From Candidatus Zixiibacteriota bacterium (GTDB lineage: Bacteria > Zixibacteria > MSB-5A5 > GN15 > FEB-12), in the NCBI GenBank assembly GCA_040753875.1, contig JBFMDV010000009.1:1-64000 (forward strand): a stretch of DNA of 64,000 bases, in the 5' to 3' direction. The position numbers and the translations under genes are program-made. A model generated the notes under the pieces. The model was not told where the DNA came from and searched no databases. It worked only from the letters and a program-made list of their open reading frames with translations. Shown piece by piece: positions 8,411 through 17,170 of this stretch (position 1 is the stretch's first letter; each line of letters starts with the position of its first letter).

Positions 8411-10279
8411 ATGTATGGTCAGTTTGTCGTATTGGGCCCAAAAGCCTCAGGAATATCGCCCGAGGCGCTGACTTCGTGGTGGCGTCTGCAGGCAGACCTG
8501 GTTCTTGAACGTCCATCTCCTGATATACTCGCAGCAACTTTCGCCCCTTCGCCACGACAAGCATCGCGATCAGTCGCGCGGTCTGGTGACGGCAACGTTT
8601 TCGTGTCGGTCGACGGATATCTTCTGTGCGAAAATCTGCCGGCCTCGCGAACCCAGACAGAGCATTTCCATTACCTGGCCGATCTGATTCGGAGCGGTGG
8701 GATAACGGCCGGACTTGGGGCCATCCGATACGGCAGCTATAACCTGATCGTATCCGACCTGGCGAGGCGTCGCACCCACGTGGCGAACGATCATCTGGCC
8801 TCCATCCCGTTCTATCATGGGACCTTCGGAGATCTGCATGTCCTCTCTTCCAACCCGGTGGCGATCGCGCGTTCGCACCTGCTACCTAACACGTTCGACT
8901 GGCTGGCGTGTGCCGAATGGATGCGGGTTGGCTATTCGTTCGGGTCCCGCTATTTCTTGCGCGAGGTGCGCCTGCTTGACGCTAATGTCTGTCTGCAATA
9001 CGATCACGACAGCGGCGAAGTAGCGTGGCTGACACGCCCTCCTTCGCCAATCGACAAACTCCCCGAAGCACAATACCCGTCAATCGACCAGTTGAATTCC
9101 GCGTTGAAACAGTCTCTTGACGAGTTGGGTCAGATCGATCCGCATCCGGCTCATTTCATGAGCGCGGGAAAGGATTCGCGCCTGCTCCTTGCCGCCTGGC
9201 CGACAGAGTATGATCCGCCGTGTTACACGTACGGCAATCCTGATTCGCACGAGTTTACGATCGCCCAACAAGTAGCCCGCCTTCGCGGCTCGGAGTGGAT
9301 CCATATCTGGCCGCACGGCGATGAAGCGGCCTCGCATATCGAAAGCATGTTCGATACCAATGGCCTGATCGTGTTTCCGGACCGATATATCGCCGCCAAA
9401 CGGATCGCTGAAAACGGTCACGAGGGTGTGATGGACGGACTCCTGGGGGACACGTTCATGGGGTGGGGTTACCACCAGCGGAGCTCGGCATACGCAGGAA
9501 TGATGGGACGGATACTCCGGCACATCACCATTTACCATGATGACACGGTCGACTCGGTGGGGCTGGAGCGGTACGCGGGGAGACTGTATGTCGATATTCA
9601 GGATCCGAACGTCCGGTCGGCGCTTTCCGGTTATATCCGCGCCGATTTTCTGGCGACGTTGGACGATCACGACGACGCTATCCGCGAGGACCTGATGGCG
9701 GAATTGCGTCGCTGTCTTCCAGCCAACGGTTCGCTCGGGCTGTTGCGCCGCAGGTTCATGCTGGCAAACAGGAGCGCGCATGCGATCATCCATCAAGGGA
9801 CCATGTGCCGCGCATTCGTGCAGCCGTATTATCCGTTTGCTTCGGACCTGGGTTTTCTCGAGTTGCAGCGGCGGATCCCGCTCCAGGTATCGTCATTCAA
9901 CCGCCCGATCATCCGAATTTTTCGCACCTATTACCCGGCCTATGGAAAGATCCCGTACGGCGCGTCGTTGTTGCCGTTGAATGCACCCCCGTTGCGTCAT
10001 CAATTGTCGCAGCAGCTCATAGGGCGCGGTCTGTTCATTCCCGGATTGAGCGGGCAGCTCCGCGGAAAGGCGCGGGATGCCAACAGCTGGGGTGTGTGGC
10101 TGCGTCAGAGCGCGGCACTTCGCGACGTCGCGTGTGAGATGATGCGCCAGGGGGGAATTCTCGACGAGGCGGCCGCGGCCATCACCATGCAGAAGATCGC
10201 CACGGGGGAGATCGCGGGAACAGGCCTGATGTTCCACATGGCGGCGATCGCGAAGTGGCTGAGGCTGGCTCAACGATGA
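8411..10279 (+). CDS. Asparagine-synthase-like protein without the glutaminase cysteine
   Basis: A 622-residue protein with the two-domain plan of class-B asparagine synthetases. The N-terminal half resembles the Ntn glutaminase domain (GSYNLIVSDLARRR, then ANDHLASIPFYHG, then LHVLSSNPVAIA), but position 2 is Tyr where the catalytic Cys of glutamine amidotransferases should be. The C-terminal half has the PP-loop SAGKDSRLLLAAW (about 250-262), which binds ATP and forms an adenylate, and a GLLGDTFMGWG segment in place of the usual SGEGADELFGG. It therefore probably adenylates a carboxylate without using glutamine, as related beta-lactam-synthetase-like and exopolysaccharide-modifying enzymes do. 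Substrate unknown. Transcribed with or just after the OPT gene (35-bp gap). Confidence 0.7.
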   Translation: MYGQFVVLGPKASGISPEALTSWWRLQADLVLERPSPDILAATFAPSPRQASRSVARSGDGNVFVSVDGYLLCENLPASRTQTEHFHYLADLIRSGGITAGLGAIRYGSYNLIVSDLARRRTHVANDHLASIPFYHGTFGDLHVLSSNPVAIARSHLLPNTFDWLACAEWMRVGYSFGSRYFLREVRLLDANVCLQYDHDSGEVAWLTRPPSPIDKLPEAQYPSIDQLNSALKQSLDELGQIDPHPAHFMSAGKDSRLLLAAWPTEYDPPCYTYGNPDSHEFTIAQQVARLRGSEWIHIWPHGDEAASHIESMFDTNGLIVFPDRYIAAKRIAENGHEGVMDGLLGDTFMGWGYHQRSSAYAGMMGRILRHITIYHDDTVDSVGLERYAGRLYVDIQDPNVRSALSGYIRADFLATLDDHDDAIREDLMAELRRCLPANGSLGLLRRRFMLANRSAHAIIHQGTMCRAFVQPYYPFASDLGFLELQRRIPLQVSSFNRPIIRIFRTYYPAYGKIPYGASLLPLNAPPLRHQLSQQLIGRGLFIPGLSGQLRGKARDANSWGVWLRQSAALRDVACEMMRQGGILDEAAAAITMQKIATGEIAGTGLMFHMAAIAKWLRLAQR

Positions 10280-10441
10280 CCTCACCCGCCGATTCCGATT
10301 ATTCAAAGCCACAAGCCCCCCATCTTGCCCTTCAATTCGACATAAGAAACATACATAAATAGTAATAAACAGTAGAAAACGCTTGCAAAGTCTCTCTTTT
10401 CTGCGTTGTTTGAAGTCAAGAGTCAACCAACGGAGGTTACC

Positions 10442-11233
10442 ATGGGACTCAGAGCATTGTTTTCGTCCGATGCCTTCCCGTCGCTGGTCAACACCGATGC
10501 TTACTTTGAGAGACTGCTGCATGCCGACGGTACCAAGGCGCGCATTAATGGTCAGATTCTGCTTCTGACACTGTTTCTTTTTGCTTATGGCGTGGTGATG
10601 GGTGCTTACCACAGCCCCTTGCAGGCAGTGGTGGCCGGTGTCAAACTGCCCGCGCTCGTCATGCTTTCGCTTCTGATTTGTTTCCCGGCTTTCTTCATCG
10701 TTCAGTTCATTTTGGGCTCGCGACTGAAGTTGATCCAGATGGCCCCGCTGATCCTCTCGGGATTTCTTCTCATGTCGGCCATCATGCTCTCGTTCGTACC
10801 GATCGTGATCATCTTCCTGTTGACCGGCAGCGATTACTATTTCCTGCATCTCCTGCACATAGCCGTCGTGGTGTTCGCCGGCGTGTTTGGAATGAACACG
10901 ATCGTCCAGGCGCTCAAATTTTCGTGCGAGAAGAAGGATATCTATCCCCGAAACGGCGTCGTCGTCTTTCGCGTCTGGGTGATGATCCTTGCCTTTGTCG
11001 GAATTCAATTGGCGTGGAACCTGAGACCATTCATCGCCAAACAGGGGCAGCCGTTCGAGCTTTTCGGCACCTATGAAGGGAATTTCTACGCTGCCGTGAT
11101 CTACTCCGTCAAGCAGCTTGCCGATGCCGACCAGACACCGCACAACCGCCGGGAAACCGGACCTACGGATGTTGCTCCCGCCGACACCACGCGCATGCCT
11201 GTAGACTGGAGCGACAGTCTCTATGGACACTGA
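10442..11233 (+). CDS. Multi-pass inner-membrane protein, uncharacterised (Yip1-like)
   Basis: About 263 residues. The ATG at 10442 is preferred over an upstream frame start at 10406 because GGAGG lies six bases before it. A cytoplasmic N-terminus of about 45 residues is followed by five or six hydrophobic helices, then a soluble C-terminus rich in polar residues. The LGSRLKLIQMAPLILSGFLL region recalls a Bacteroidetes/FCB family that databases label with the unhelpful name actin-binding WH2 protein; I see no actin-binding motif. The last ten codons overlap the next gene, so the four genes 10442-12368 are probably one operon. Confidence 0.6.
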   Translation: MGLRALFSSDAFPSLVNTDAYFERLLHADGTKARINGQILLLTLFLFAYGVVMGAYHSPLQAVVAGVKLPALVMLSLLICFPAFFIVQFILGSRLKLIQMAPLILSGFLLMSAIMLSFVPIVIIFLLTGSDYYFLHLLHIAVVVFAGVFGMNTIVQALKFSCEKKDIYPRNGVVVFRVWVMILAFVGIQLAWNLRPFIAKQGQPFELFGTYEGNFYAAVIYSVKQLADADQTPHNRRETGPTDVAPADTTRMPVDWSDSLYGH

Positions 11234-11453
11234 CATCATGACGCTCGAAGAAGTCGCCGCGTATCTGAAACTGAAGCCGCAGACGATCTACACGTGGGCA
11301 CAGGAGAAGCGGATTCCGGCCGCCAAGCTGGGCAAGGAGTGGCGGTTCAGAAAGTCCATGATCGACAGGTGGTTCGCTTCTCATATCGACGCCAGGTTCC
11401 GCGAGATCATCGAGGCGGGTGATGCGCTTGGCGGCGAAGGCGCCGAGACCTGA
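11223..11453 (+). CDS. Excisionase/MerR-like helix-turn-helix DNA-binding protein
   Basis: A 76-residue protein almost wholly made of a winged helix-turn-helix of the HTH_17 (excisionase) type: MTLEEVAAYLKLKPQTIYTW, then RIPAAKLGKEWRF and IDRWF. Such single-domain proteins bind DNA as accessory regulators. The start may be ATG 11223 or ATG 11238. It overlaps the membrane-protein gene by 11 bp, implying coupled translation. No integrase or phage gene is near, so it is more likely a small regulator than a mobile-element excisionase. Confidence 0.78.
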   Translation: MDTDIMTLEEVAAYLKLKPQTIYTWAQEKRIPAAKLGKEWRFRKSMIDRWFASHIDARFREIIEAGDALGGEGAET

Positions 11454-11542
11454 GGGGGAGGCGGAACCCCCCAAAACCACCGCTTTGCCCTTGTACTGCT
11501 ACAGACTGCCGCATATCTTTGGCGACAAAGATAGGGGAATCG

Positions 11543-11932
11543 ATGATCTGTCCTAAATGTCACGCCGAGTATCGGGAGGGGACCTATAAGTGCGCCGATT
11601 GCGACGTGTGGCTGGTGACCTATCTACCCGACAAACCCGCGGATGCCGACAGTGAGCCTAAGCCAGAGCTCGATGAATCAGAAGAGGGGGAACTGGAATA
11701 CCAGGAGCTGGTGACAATCCTCACCACCAATAATCTCTCGATCCTGTTGATAGCGCGCTCGGTGCTGGACAGCGCGGGGATCGACTATTACACGCAGGGG
11801 GACGCACTGGGCGGGATAGTCGACAGCCGTCTATTGGTGCGCGAAAGCGATGTCGAGGAAGCGGTCAAGCTGTTAGAGACGCTGCCTGAGGAGGGGGAGA
11901 TGGGGGGAAGCGAAGGAGAAGCACATGAGTGA
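11543..11932 (+). CDS. Zinc-ribbon plus DUF2007 protein
   Basis: About 129 residues. The ATG at 11543 follows AGGGGAA and starts MICPKC; an upstream TTG at 11519 is less likely. The first 20 residues hold CPKC...CADC, a zinc ribbon. After an acidic linker rich in Glu and Asp, residues about 55-115 match DUF2007 (a putative signal-transducing fold): LVTILTTNNLSILLIARSVL, then a GDALGGIVDSRLLV loop and VEEAVKLLETL. The acidic tail overlaps the next gene by 8 bp. Function unknown; DUF2007 proteins resemble ligand-binding ferredoxin-like folds. Confidence 0.72.
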   Translation: MICPKCHAEYREGTYKCADCDVWLVTYLPDKPADADSEPKPELDESEEGELEYQELVTILTTNNLSILLIARSVLDSAGIDYYTQGDALGGIVDSRLLVRESDVEEAVKLLETLPEEGEMGGSEGEAHE

Positions 11933-12368
11933 AGAACGAGTGCGTCTGTTCGACGGGAGCAAGGAGCCAAATCCACGGCAAGTAGCTTCCTTTGTAGGGG
12001 CCAGGAGCTACAAGCGCTGGAAGCGGATCGGTGCATTCATCGACAAGAACTATCCGGGAGTATTCTCACCCGAATGGCTCTACGGGGGAAAGAAGTACGG
12101 GTGGGGGCTCCGCTATAAGAAGTCGAAGTCCTTTTGCACGCTCATACCGGAGAAGAACCAGTTTCGCATTCTGATCGTGTTTGGAGGCGAGGAACGGGCG
12201 AAAGTAGAAGCAACCATTTCCGAACTCGTTTCTCATGCACGAGAAGATTATGTCGCCGCGAAAACATACGCCGACGGCAAGTGGCTTGGACTGCTGGTCG
12301 ACAGCGACAAGGTGCTGGCCGATGTTGAGCGACTGTTGTTGATCAAGAGGAGGCCGAAGCGGGGGTAA
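11925..12368 (+). CDS. DUF3788 family protein
   Basis: A 147-residue soluble protein. The order of motifs fits DUF3788: W-rich N-terminus (YKRWKRIGAFIDKNYP), then YGGKKYGWGLRYKKSKSFC, LIPEKNQFRILIVFG, and a C-terminal DGKWLGLLVDSDKVLADVER. Proteins of this family are small cytosolic proteins with no known reaction. It is the last gene of the operon starting at 10442 and overlaps its neighbour by 8 bp. It is followed by a cluster of hairpins. Confidence 0.75.
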   Translation: MSEERVRLFDGSKEPNPRQVASFVGARSYKRWKRIGAFIDKNYPGVFSPEWLYGGKKYGWGLRYKKSKSFCTLIPEKNQFRILIVFGGEERAKVEATISELVSHAREDYVAAKTYADGKWLGLLVDSDKVLADVERLLLIKRRPKRG

Positions 12369-12428
12369 TGATTGACGGGGAAGTACGACAAAGTTCGCAC
12401 CTGATAGGTGCGGCACGAATTGAAAACG

Positions 12429-12643
12429 GCACACGAGGACGTGTGCGGTTTATGGTATTGTTGGATTCCCGCGTCCGCTGGAATGACAATTTGTGGGTGT
12501 CGGGTTTCTCGGTCGAAGCGACCTCGGAACCCGACCTACGATGCGCCAGACAAACAGAAGACAGGCGCGGGGGGGCCGCGCCTGTTGCATATCGCACACA
12601 GTGTTATTACATAGGGAGCCGTCAGGCGGGGACGCCTGACGGC
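12429..12643. repeat. Cluster of five hairpins between converging genes
   Basis: The 325-bp gap between the DUF3788 gene and the OmpA gene holds five palindromes in a row: GCACACG/CGTGTGC (12429-12446), ATTCCCGC/GCTGGAAT (12465-12484), the GTCGGGTT element (12499-12540), ACAGGCGCGG/CCGCGCCTGT (12561-12585), and GCCGTCAGGCG/CGCCTGACGGC (12618-12643). The last two are perfect 10- and 11-bp stems with short loops. Some may act as terminators for both converging genes; the second and third are copies of dispersed repeats seen again at 17.0 kb. Confidence 0.7.
12499..12540. repeat. Dispersed palindromic repeat, copy 1 (GTCGGGTT...AACCCGAC)
   Basis: A 42-bp element: arm GTCGGGTTTCTCGGTCG, short loop, arm CGACCTCGGAACCCGAC, then CTACG. 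The outer arms recur at 14113-14219 and 16963-17003. It is a non-coding, REP-like family. Confidence 0.75.
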
Positions 12644-12693
12644 ACAGTAAATGTCACACACAATGTAAGGTGTCGAAGATGTAATGTGTCGAA

Positions 12694-13863
12694 TTATTCG
12701 ACCGATTCGATCTCCACGCGGCGGTTCTGGGCTTTGCCTTCATCAGTGTTGTTGTCGCCGATGAAGTACTGCGGGTTCTCACCGTAGCCTTTGGAGGACA
12801 TCCGATTGCTCGGTACACCTTTGCCTTCAAGATATGAGACGACCGCCTTGGCGCGGTTCTCGGACAGACGCTGGTTGTAGCCGGAGCCGCCGGTGTTGTC
12901 GGTAAATCCACCGACACGGATATTGATCTCCGGGAACGACTGCATTGTCTGCGCGACACCATCGAGAATCCGTTGCGAGCCAAGATCGATCTCGTACGAG
13001 TTAGTCGGGAAGTTGATGTGCAGTGTTATCTTCTCGCCCTTCTTGATGATCTTGGGGCAACCGGTCTCATCAACCGGAATCCCTGCCGGAGTGCCGGGGC
13101 ATTTGTCCAGATAATCGGCCACACCGTCACCATCGGAATCCTTCGGGCAGCCAACCGCATCGACCGGAGCGCCGGTCGGCGTGTTCGGGCATTTGTCGAG
13201 ATTATCGGTCACGCCATCGCCATCGGAGTCTATCGGGCATCCACTGGCGTCAACTCGCACACCAGCGGGAGTGCGTGGGCACTTGTCTGCTTCATCGGTG
13301 ACACCATCGCCATCACTGTCTTTCGGGGTCTCTTTGACTACCGGTTTCTCGACCATCGCTGCCACCAATGGCTTATAATATTCGGCGACATAGGGACGAT
13401 TGTCCTGAACATCGGGTACACCGTCCTGATCGGAGTCGACATCAGGCGGCTGCTGGAGCGGATCGACACGCGGACCCATGGGCGCCATGTAATACTCCAG
13501 CACGTACGGGCGATTGTCCAGATAGTCAGGGACTCCATCCATATCGGAGTCGACGGTGTTCGGCTGGGTGGTCGGATCCACGCGCGGCCCGGCCGGCATG
13601 TTGATATACTCCGCGAGATACGGACGGTTGTCGTTCATATCCGGCACGCCATCGGCATCGCTGTCCACCGTGGCAGGCTGCATCGCCGGATTCGCGCGCT
13701 CGGAGCTTGGCGCCATGAAGTACGAGGCGACATGCGGACGGCGATCCAGGTCATCAGGCAAGCCGTCGCCGTCGCTGTCGATTGCGCGAGCGGCAGGCGC
13801 GGCGAGCACAAAACAGGCGAGCAGTACCAGCAGCCCGGCTCTGATAATCTGCTTTCCGTACAT
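12694..13863 (-). CDS. OmpA-family protein with seven thrombospondin type-3 repeats
   Basis: An outer-membrane/peptidoglycan linker of about 389 residues. I prefer the ATG at 13863, eight bases after GGGAG; an ATG at 13893 would add ten residues. A signal peptide ends near APAARA. Seven DSDxDGxxD calcium-binding repeats follow: the first four end in a Tyr-rich NRPYxxEYY linker, the last three in the usual KCPxTPxGxxVDxxGCP. The C-terminal 120 residues are an OmpA peptidoglycan-binding domain (INFPTNSYEIDLGSQRIL, GFTDNTGGSGYNQRLSENRA, NRRVEIESVE). There is no N-terminal beta-barrel; attachment to the outer membrane may be through partners. A sigma-70 promoter lies at 13940-13968. Confidence 0.88.
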   Translation of the reverse strand: MYGKQIIRAGLLVLLACFVLAAPAARAIDSDGDGLPDDLDRRPHVASYFMAPSSERANPAMQPATVDSDADGVPDMNDNRPYLAEYINMPAGPRVDPTTQPNTVDSDMDGVPDYLDNRPYVLEYYMAPMGPRVDPLQQPPDVDSDQDGVPDVQDNRPYVAEYYKPLVAAMVEKPVVKETPKDSDGDGVTDEADKCPRTPAGVRVDASGCPIDSDGDGVTDNLDKCPNTPTGAPVDAVGCPKDSDGDGVADYLDKCPGTPAGIPVDETGCPKIIKKGEKITLHINFPTNSYEIDLGSQRILDGVAQTMQSFPEINIRVGGFTDNTGGSGYNQRLSENRAKAVVSYLEGKGVPSNRMSSKGYGENPQYFIGDNNTDEGKAQNRRVEIESVE

Positions 13864-13939
13864 AGACATTTCTCCCTTTTCAGTCAGGTTCATCAGGGTT
13901 TCCTTTGCTATTGGATATATTTGGTCGAAAACTGCCCAT

Positions 13940-13968
13940 ATTTAATGTGCTGTCGGGCGATTAGTCAA
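13940..13968 (-). promoter_or_regulatory. Sigma-70-type promoter for the OmpA/TSP3 gene
   Basis: On the minus strand TTGACT (13968-13963), 17-bp spacer, TTAAAT (13945-13940). The predicted start, near 13933, gives a 70-nt leader. Confidence 0.5.
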
Positions 13969-14112
13969 CACCAACCCGCGGGCAATATGTGTTTTTGCCT
14001 GTATTCTATTGCGCTGCATAATGTTATATTGCTCCATTATGCCGAGTTTTGGTTGCCCAATGGCTATGAAAAGAGTATCTTGGTGAGTCGCCGATGTCCA
14101 CATAGCACCCGT

Positions 14113-14219
14113 GTCGGGTTTCTCGCTGGAGTTGAGTAGGACTTTGGCGAGGATTTGGTCGAGCGAGTAGTGGCGCGATGTAAAATTCGGTGATGGTCGC
14201 ACTCGGAACCCGACCTACG
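14113..14219. repeat. Dispersed palindromic repeat, expanded copy 2
   Basis: The left arm GTCGGGTTTCTCG (14113-14125) and right arm CTCGGAACCCGACCTACG (14202-14219) are the same as in the copies at 12499 and 16963, but about 76 bp of unrelated sequence separates them. The rest of the 410-bp gap before gyrA is AT-rich and holds the promoter of the OmpA gene; I see no other gene in it. Confidence 0.65.
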
Positions 14220-14273
14220 AGCCACTGTGTGTTAGTGAAGATGAACGATTTAGCATAAAGGAGCTGGGCTCCC

Positions 14274-16703
14274 ATGGAACTGGAACGACAACGGATCGAG
14301 ACAGTCTACCTCGAAGAGGAGATGAAGTCCTCGTATCTGGATTATTCGATGTCAGTCATCACCAACCGGGCGCTTCCGGATATACGGGATGGCCTCAAAC
14401 CCTCGAACCGGCGCATTTTGGTGGCGATGAACGATCTGAATTTGATGCCGGGGCGGGCGCACCGAAAGTGCGCCAAGATCGCGGGTGACACCTCCGGTAA
14501 TTATCATCCGCACGGCGAGCAGGTGGTATACCCCACGCTCGTACGCATGGCGCAGGATTTCAACATGCGGTATCCGCTGGTGGACGGACAAGGGAACTTC
14601 GGGTCGATCGATGGCGATGATGCGGCAGCCATGCGGTACACGGAAGCTCGTCTGACACCGGTGGCGGTGGAGATGCTGGCCGATCTCGAAAAAGAGACGG
14701 TAGACTTCATGCCGAACTACGACTCGACGCTGACGGAGCCGAAAGTGCTGCCGGGGAAATTTCCGAATCTACTTTGTAACGGCACATCGGGTATTGCGGT
14801 GGGCATGGCAACCAGTATTCCGCCGCATAATCTTCGCGAGATCGTGCAGGCGATTATACATGTGATCGACAATGAAGAGTGCACTAATTCCGATCTGATC
14901 GACCTGGTGCCGGGTCCCGATTTTCCGACCGGCGGTATTATCAATGGTCGCGAGGGAATTCGCCAGGCATACATGACCGGCAAGGGGCATATTCCGGTCC
15001 GCGCCAAGGCGCTTGTTGAGCATATGAAAAACGGCAAGGATGCCGTAGTGGTGACCGAGATTCCGTATCAGGTCAACAAGGCGAATCTGCTTGAGAAGAT
15101 AGCCGACCTGGTGCGCGACAAGAAGATCGAGGGGATCTCCGATCTGCGTGATGAATCCGACCGCGATGGCATGCGGATTGTCATCGAACTCAAGAGGGAT
15201 ATTCCGCCTGAGGTCGTCCTGAATCAACTGTACGCCCACACGACCATGCAGGTGACGTTCTCGGTTACGATGCTGGGGTTGGATCATGGCGTGCCGAAGC
15301 TGCTTTCGCTCAAAGAGATGATCCAGGCGTTTGTCGAGCACCGTCACGAAGTGGTAGTGCGCCGTACCCAGTTTGATCTGCGCAAAGCGGAAGAACGGGC
15401 GCATATACTTGAGGGGTACAAGATCGCGCTCGACAATATCGATGCGGTGATCGCGCTGATCAAGAAATCCAAGGATGTCTCCACGGCGCGGACCGGTTTG
15501 ATGAGCACGTTCGGACTTTCCGAGATTCAGGCCAACGCCATTCTCGATATGCGTCTTCAGCGGCTGACCGGACTGGAGCGGCAGAAGATCGAGGATGAAT
15601 ATCTGGAGTTGATCAAACGGATAAGCGAGTACAAGGCGATCCTGGCCTCGAGAGACCTGCGCATGAAGATCATCAAGGACGAGACCAACGAACTGGCGAT
15701 CAAGTACGGTGATGATCGCCGGACGGAGATCCAGGATGCCGCCGAGGAGTTGTCGGTCGAGGACCTGATCGCCGAGGAAGATATGGTGATCACGATCTCG
15801 CATCTGGGGTATGTGAAGCGGCTTTCCGTCTCGGCGTATCGCAAACAGCAGAGGGGCGGCAAGGGTGTGATCGGGATCGAGACCAAGGAAGAGGATTTTG
15901 CCGAGCACGTCTTCGTGGCCTCGACACACGACTACATCCTGTTCTTCTCCAATCGCGGACGATGCTACTGGGTGAAAGTGCATGAGATCCCCACCGGCGG
16001 CAAGATGGCCAAAGGGAAGCCGATCGTCAACATGTGCGAGATGGGGCAGGAGGAAGTGATCACGGCGTTCTGCAAGGTGCGGGATTTCCCGGCGGACAAA
16101 TATGTCGTGATGGCGACGAGAGAGGGAGTTATCAAGAAGACCAGTCTCGATGCTTTCTCCAATCCGCGTAAAGTTGGTGTCAACGCGATGGATATCGCCG
16201 AAAAGACCGACGAGCTGATTGAGGCGGCGATCACGGACGGCACCTACGAGATCGTCCTGGCCACCCGCAAGGGGATGGCAATTCGATTCAGCGAGGATAA
16301 AGTCCGTTCCATGGGGCGCACAGCGTACGGCGTGAAAGGAATCGAACTGCCCAAGGGGGATTATGTGGTTGGCATGGTCGTGGTACGCCGCGACAGCACA
16401 CTATTGGTCGTCACGGAAAACGGGTACGGCAAACGAACCTCGATCGATGATTATCGTGTCACCAACCGTGGGGGCAAGGGGATAATCAATGTCAAAACCT
16501 CCGACCGTAACGGCGACGTGGTGGCGATCAAGGAAGTGCTGGACAACGACGAATTGATCCTGATCACCAAGAAGGGGATCACCAATCGTCAAGCCGTGAG
16601 CCAGATAAAAGTAATCGGGCGGAACACGCAGGGGGTGCGGCTAATCGCGCTGGGGAAGGATGACCTGGTGACTGATGTCGCGAGGGTGGCGAAAGAGGAA
16701 TAG
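14274..16703 (+). CDS. DNA gyrase subunit A
   Basis: GyrA cuts and rejoins DNA in the A2B2 gyrase that introduces negative supercoils. Length (809) is normal. The catalytic Tyr is Y122 in MRYTEARL. The YHPHG segment is present. The C-terminal wrapping domain carries the GyrA box as QQRGGKG (near residue 526), and beta-pinwheel blades follow, so this is gyrase rather than topoisomerase IV. In the quinolone-contact region, numbered as in E. coli, D82, S83 and D87 are replaced by E82, Q83 and P87. KPSNRR replaces the more usual KPVHRR. AGGAG lies about 11 bases before the ATG. gyrB is not in the window. Confidence 0.96.
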   Translation: MELERQRIETVYLEEEMKSSYLDYSMSVITNRALPDIRDGLKPSNRRILVAMNDLNLMPGRAHRKCAKIAGDTSGNYHPHGEQVVYPTLVRMAQDFNMRYPLVDGQGNFGSIDGDDAAAMRYTEARLTPVAVEMLADLEKETVDFMPNYDSTLTEPKVLPGKFPNLLCNGTSGIAVGMATSIPPHNLREIVQAIIHVIDNEECTNSDLIDLVPGPDFPTGGIINGREGIRQAYMTGKGHIPVRAKALVEHMKNGKDAVVVTEIPYQVNKANLLEKIADLVRDKKIEGISDLRDESDRDGMRIVIELKRDIPPEVVLNQLYAHTTMQVTFSVTMLGLDHGVPKLLSLKEMIQAFVEHRHEVVVRRTQFDLRKAEERAHILEGYKIALDNIDAVIALIKKSKDVSTARTGLMSTFGLSEIQANAILDMRLQRLTGLERQKIEDEYLELIKRISEYKAILASRDLRMKIIKDETNELAIKYGDDRRTEIQDAAEELSVEDLIAEEDMVITISHLGYVKRLSVSAYRKQQRGGKGVIGIETKEEDFAEHVFVASTHDYILFFSNRGRCYWVKVHEIPTGGKMAKGKPIVNMCEMGQEEVITAFCKVRDFPADKYVVMATREGVIKKTSLDAFSNPRKVGVNAMDIAEKTDELIEAAITDGTYEIVLATRKGMAIRFSEDKVRSMGRTAYGVKGIELPKGDYVVGMVVVRRDSTLLVVTENGYGKRTSIDDYRVTNRGGKGIINVKTSDRNGDVVAIKEVLDNDELILITKKGITNRQAVSQIKVIGRNTQGVRLIALGKDDLVTDVARVAKEE

Positions 16704-16762
16704 GGAGAATTTGCTCTCACCGCAATCCTTCGTCTGCGCTCAGGACGACGGCCGTGAGGTAC

Positions 16763-17047
16763 CCCGCCGCTTGCGGCGGGTCAGACTCCGCTCAGCGCGA
16801 CTATGACACAGCATACCGGCATTGAGGTGCGGCCGTGTGCCCCGCCACTTTTTCAACATTCCTCAAGCGGTGGGGTAGCCCGCCCGAGTGTGTCACCCCA
16901 GCGAAAGCTGGGGTCCAGACCGGGGCCCGCATTCTGGGTTATGTTTGATTGACAAAACAGATGTCGGGTTTCTCGCCCGAAGCGGGCTCGGAACCCGACC
17001 TACCGCATCACCGAGGCCGAGTTTGACATTCCCGCGCACGCGGGAAT
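16763..17047. repeat. Repeat-rich gap after gyrA
   Basis: The 467-bp gap between gyrA and the Ycf48-like gene contains four palindromes: CCCGCCGC/GCGGCGGG (16763-16780), CCCCAGC/GCTGGGG (16896-16913), the GTCGGGTT element (16963-17003) and ATTCCCGC/GCGGGAAT (17028-17047). The second and fourth resemble repeats scattered through the intergenic DNA of many bacterial genomes. No gene or clear promoter was seen here. Confidence 0.65.
16963..17003. repeat. Dispersed palindromic repeat, copy 3
   Basis: GTCGGGTTTCTCGCCCG, loop, CGGGCTCGGAACCCGAC, then CTAC. Compared with copy 1, the inner stem has changed on both sides together (GGTCG/CGACC becomes GCCCG/CGGGC), so base pairing has been conserved. 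Confidence 0.75.
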
Positions 17048-17170
17048 CCAACCATAGCCACGGCTATTGATTGCCGTTTTCACAGGAGTGACACCTGACG
17101 GCTTTACCCGCGTTTCAACACTGCTCAGCGCAACGAAGCCGGCCGTCAGTGGATCCAAAGTGTTCCGATT

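Noticed and set aside
9893-11239. Open frame of 448 codons on the minus strand across two plus-strand genes
   Set aside because: It is antisense to the asparagine-synthase-like gene and the membrane-protein gene, both with good motifs or ribosome sites. Its translation is rich in His, Arg, Gln and Asp without any domain, typical of a shadow in GC-rich DNA.
11223-11453. Excisionase-like gene as sign of a prophage or integrative element
   Set aside because: No integrase, attachment repeats or phage genes are nearby, and the gene is embedded in an operon by overlap on its upstream side.
12973-14139. Open frame of 388 codons on the plus strand over the OmpA gene
   Set aside because: It is the reverse of the thrombospondin repeats. 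The apparent repeats in its translation only mirror the DSDGDG codons.
14769-15983. Open frame of 404 codons on the minus strand inside gyrA
   Set aside because: gyrA is certain. The antisense frame has no ribosome site or recognisable domain.
16860-17060. Small coding frames in the gyrA downstream gap
   Set aside because: Their translations (such as WIPxxAGM-like and SEPDLRC-like peptides) come from palindromic repeats that recur in other non-coding gaps.
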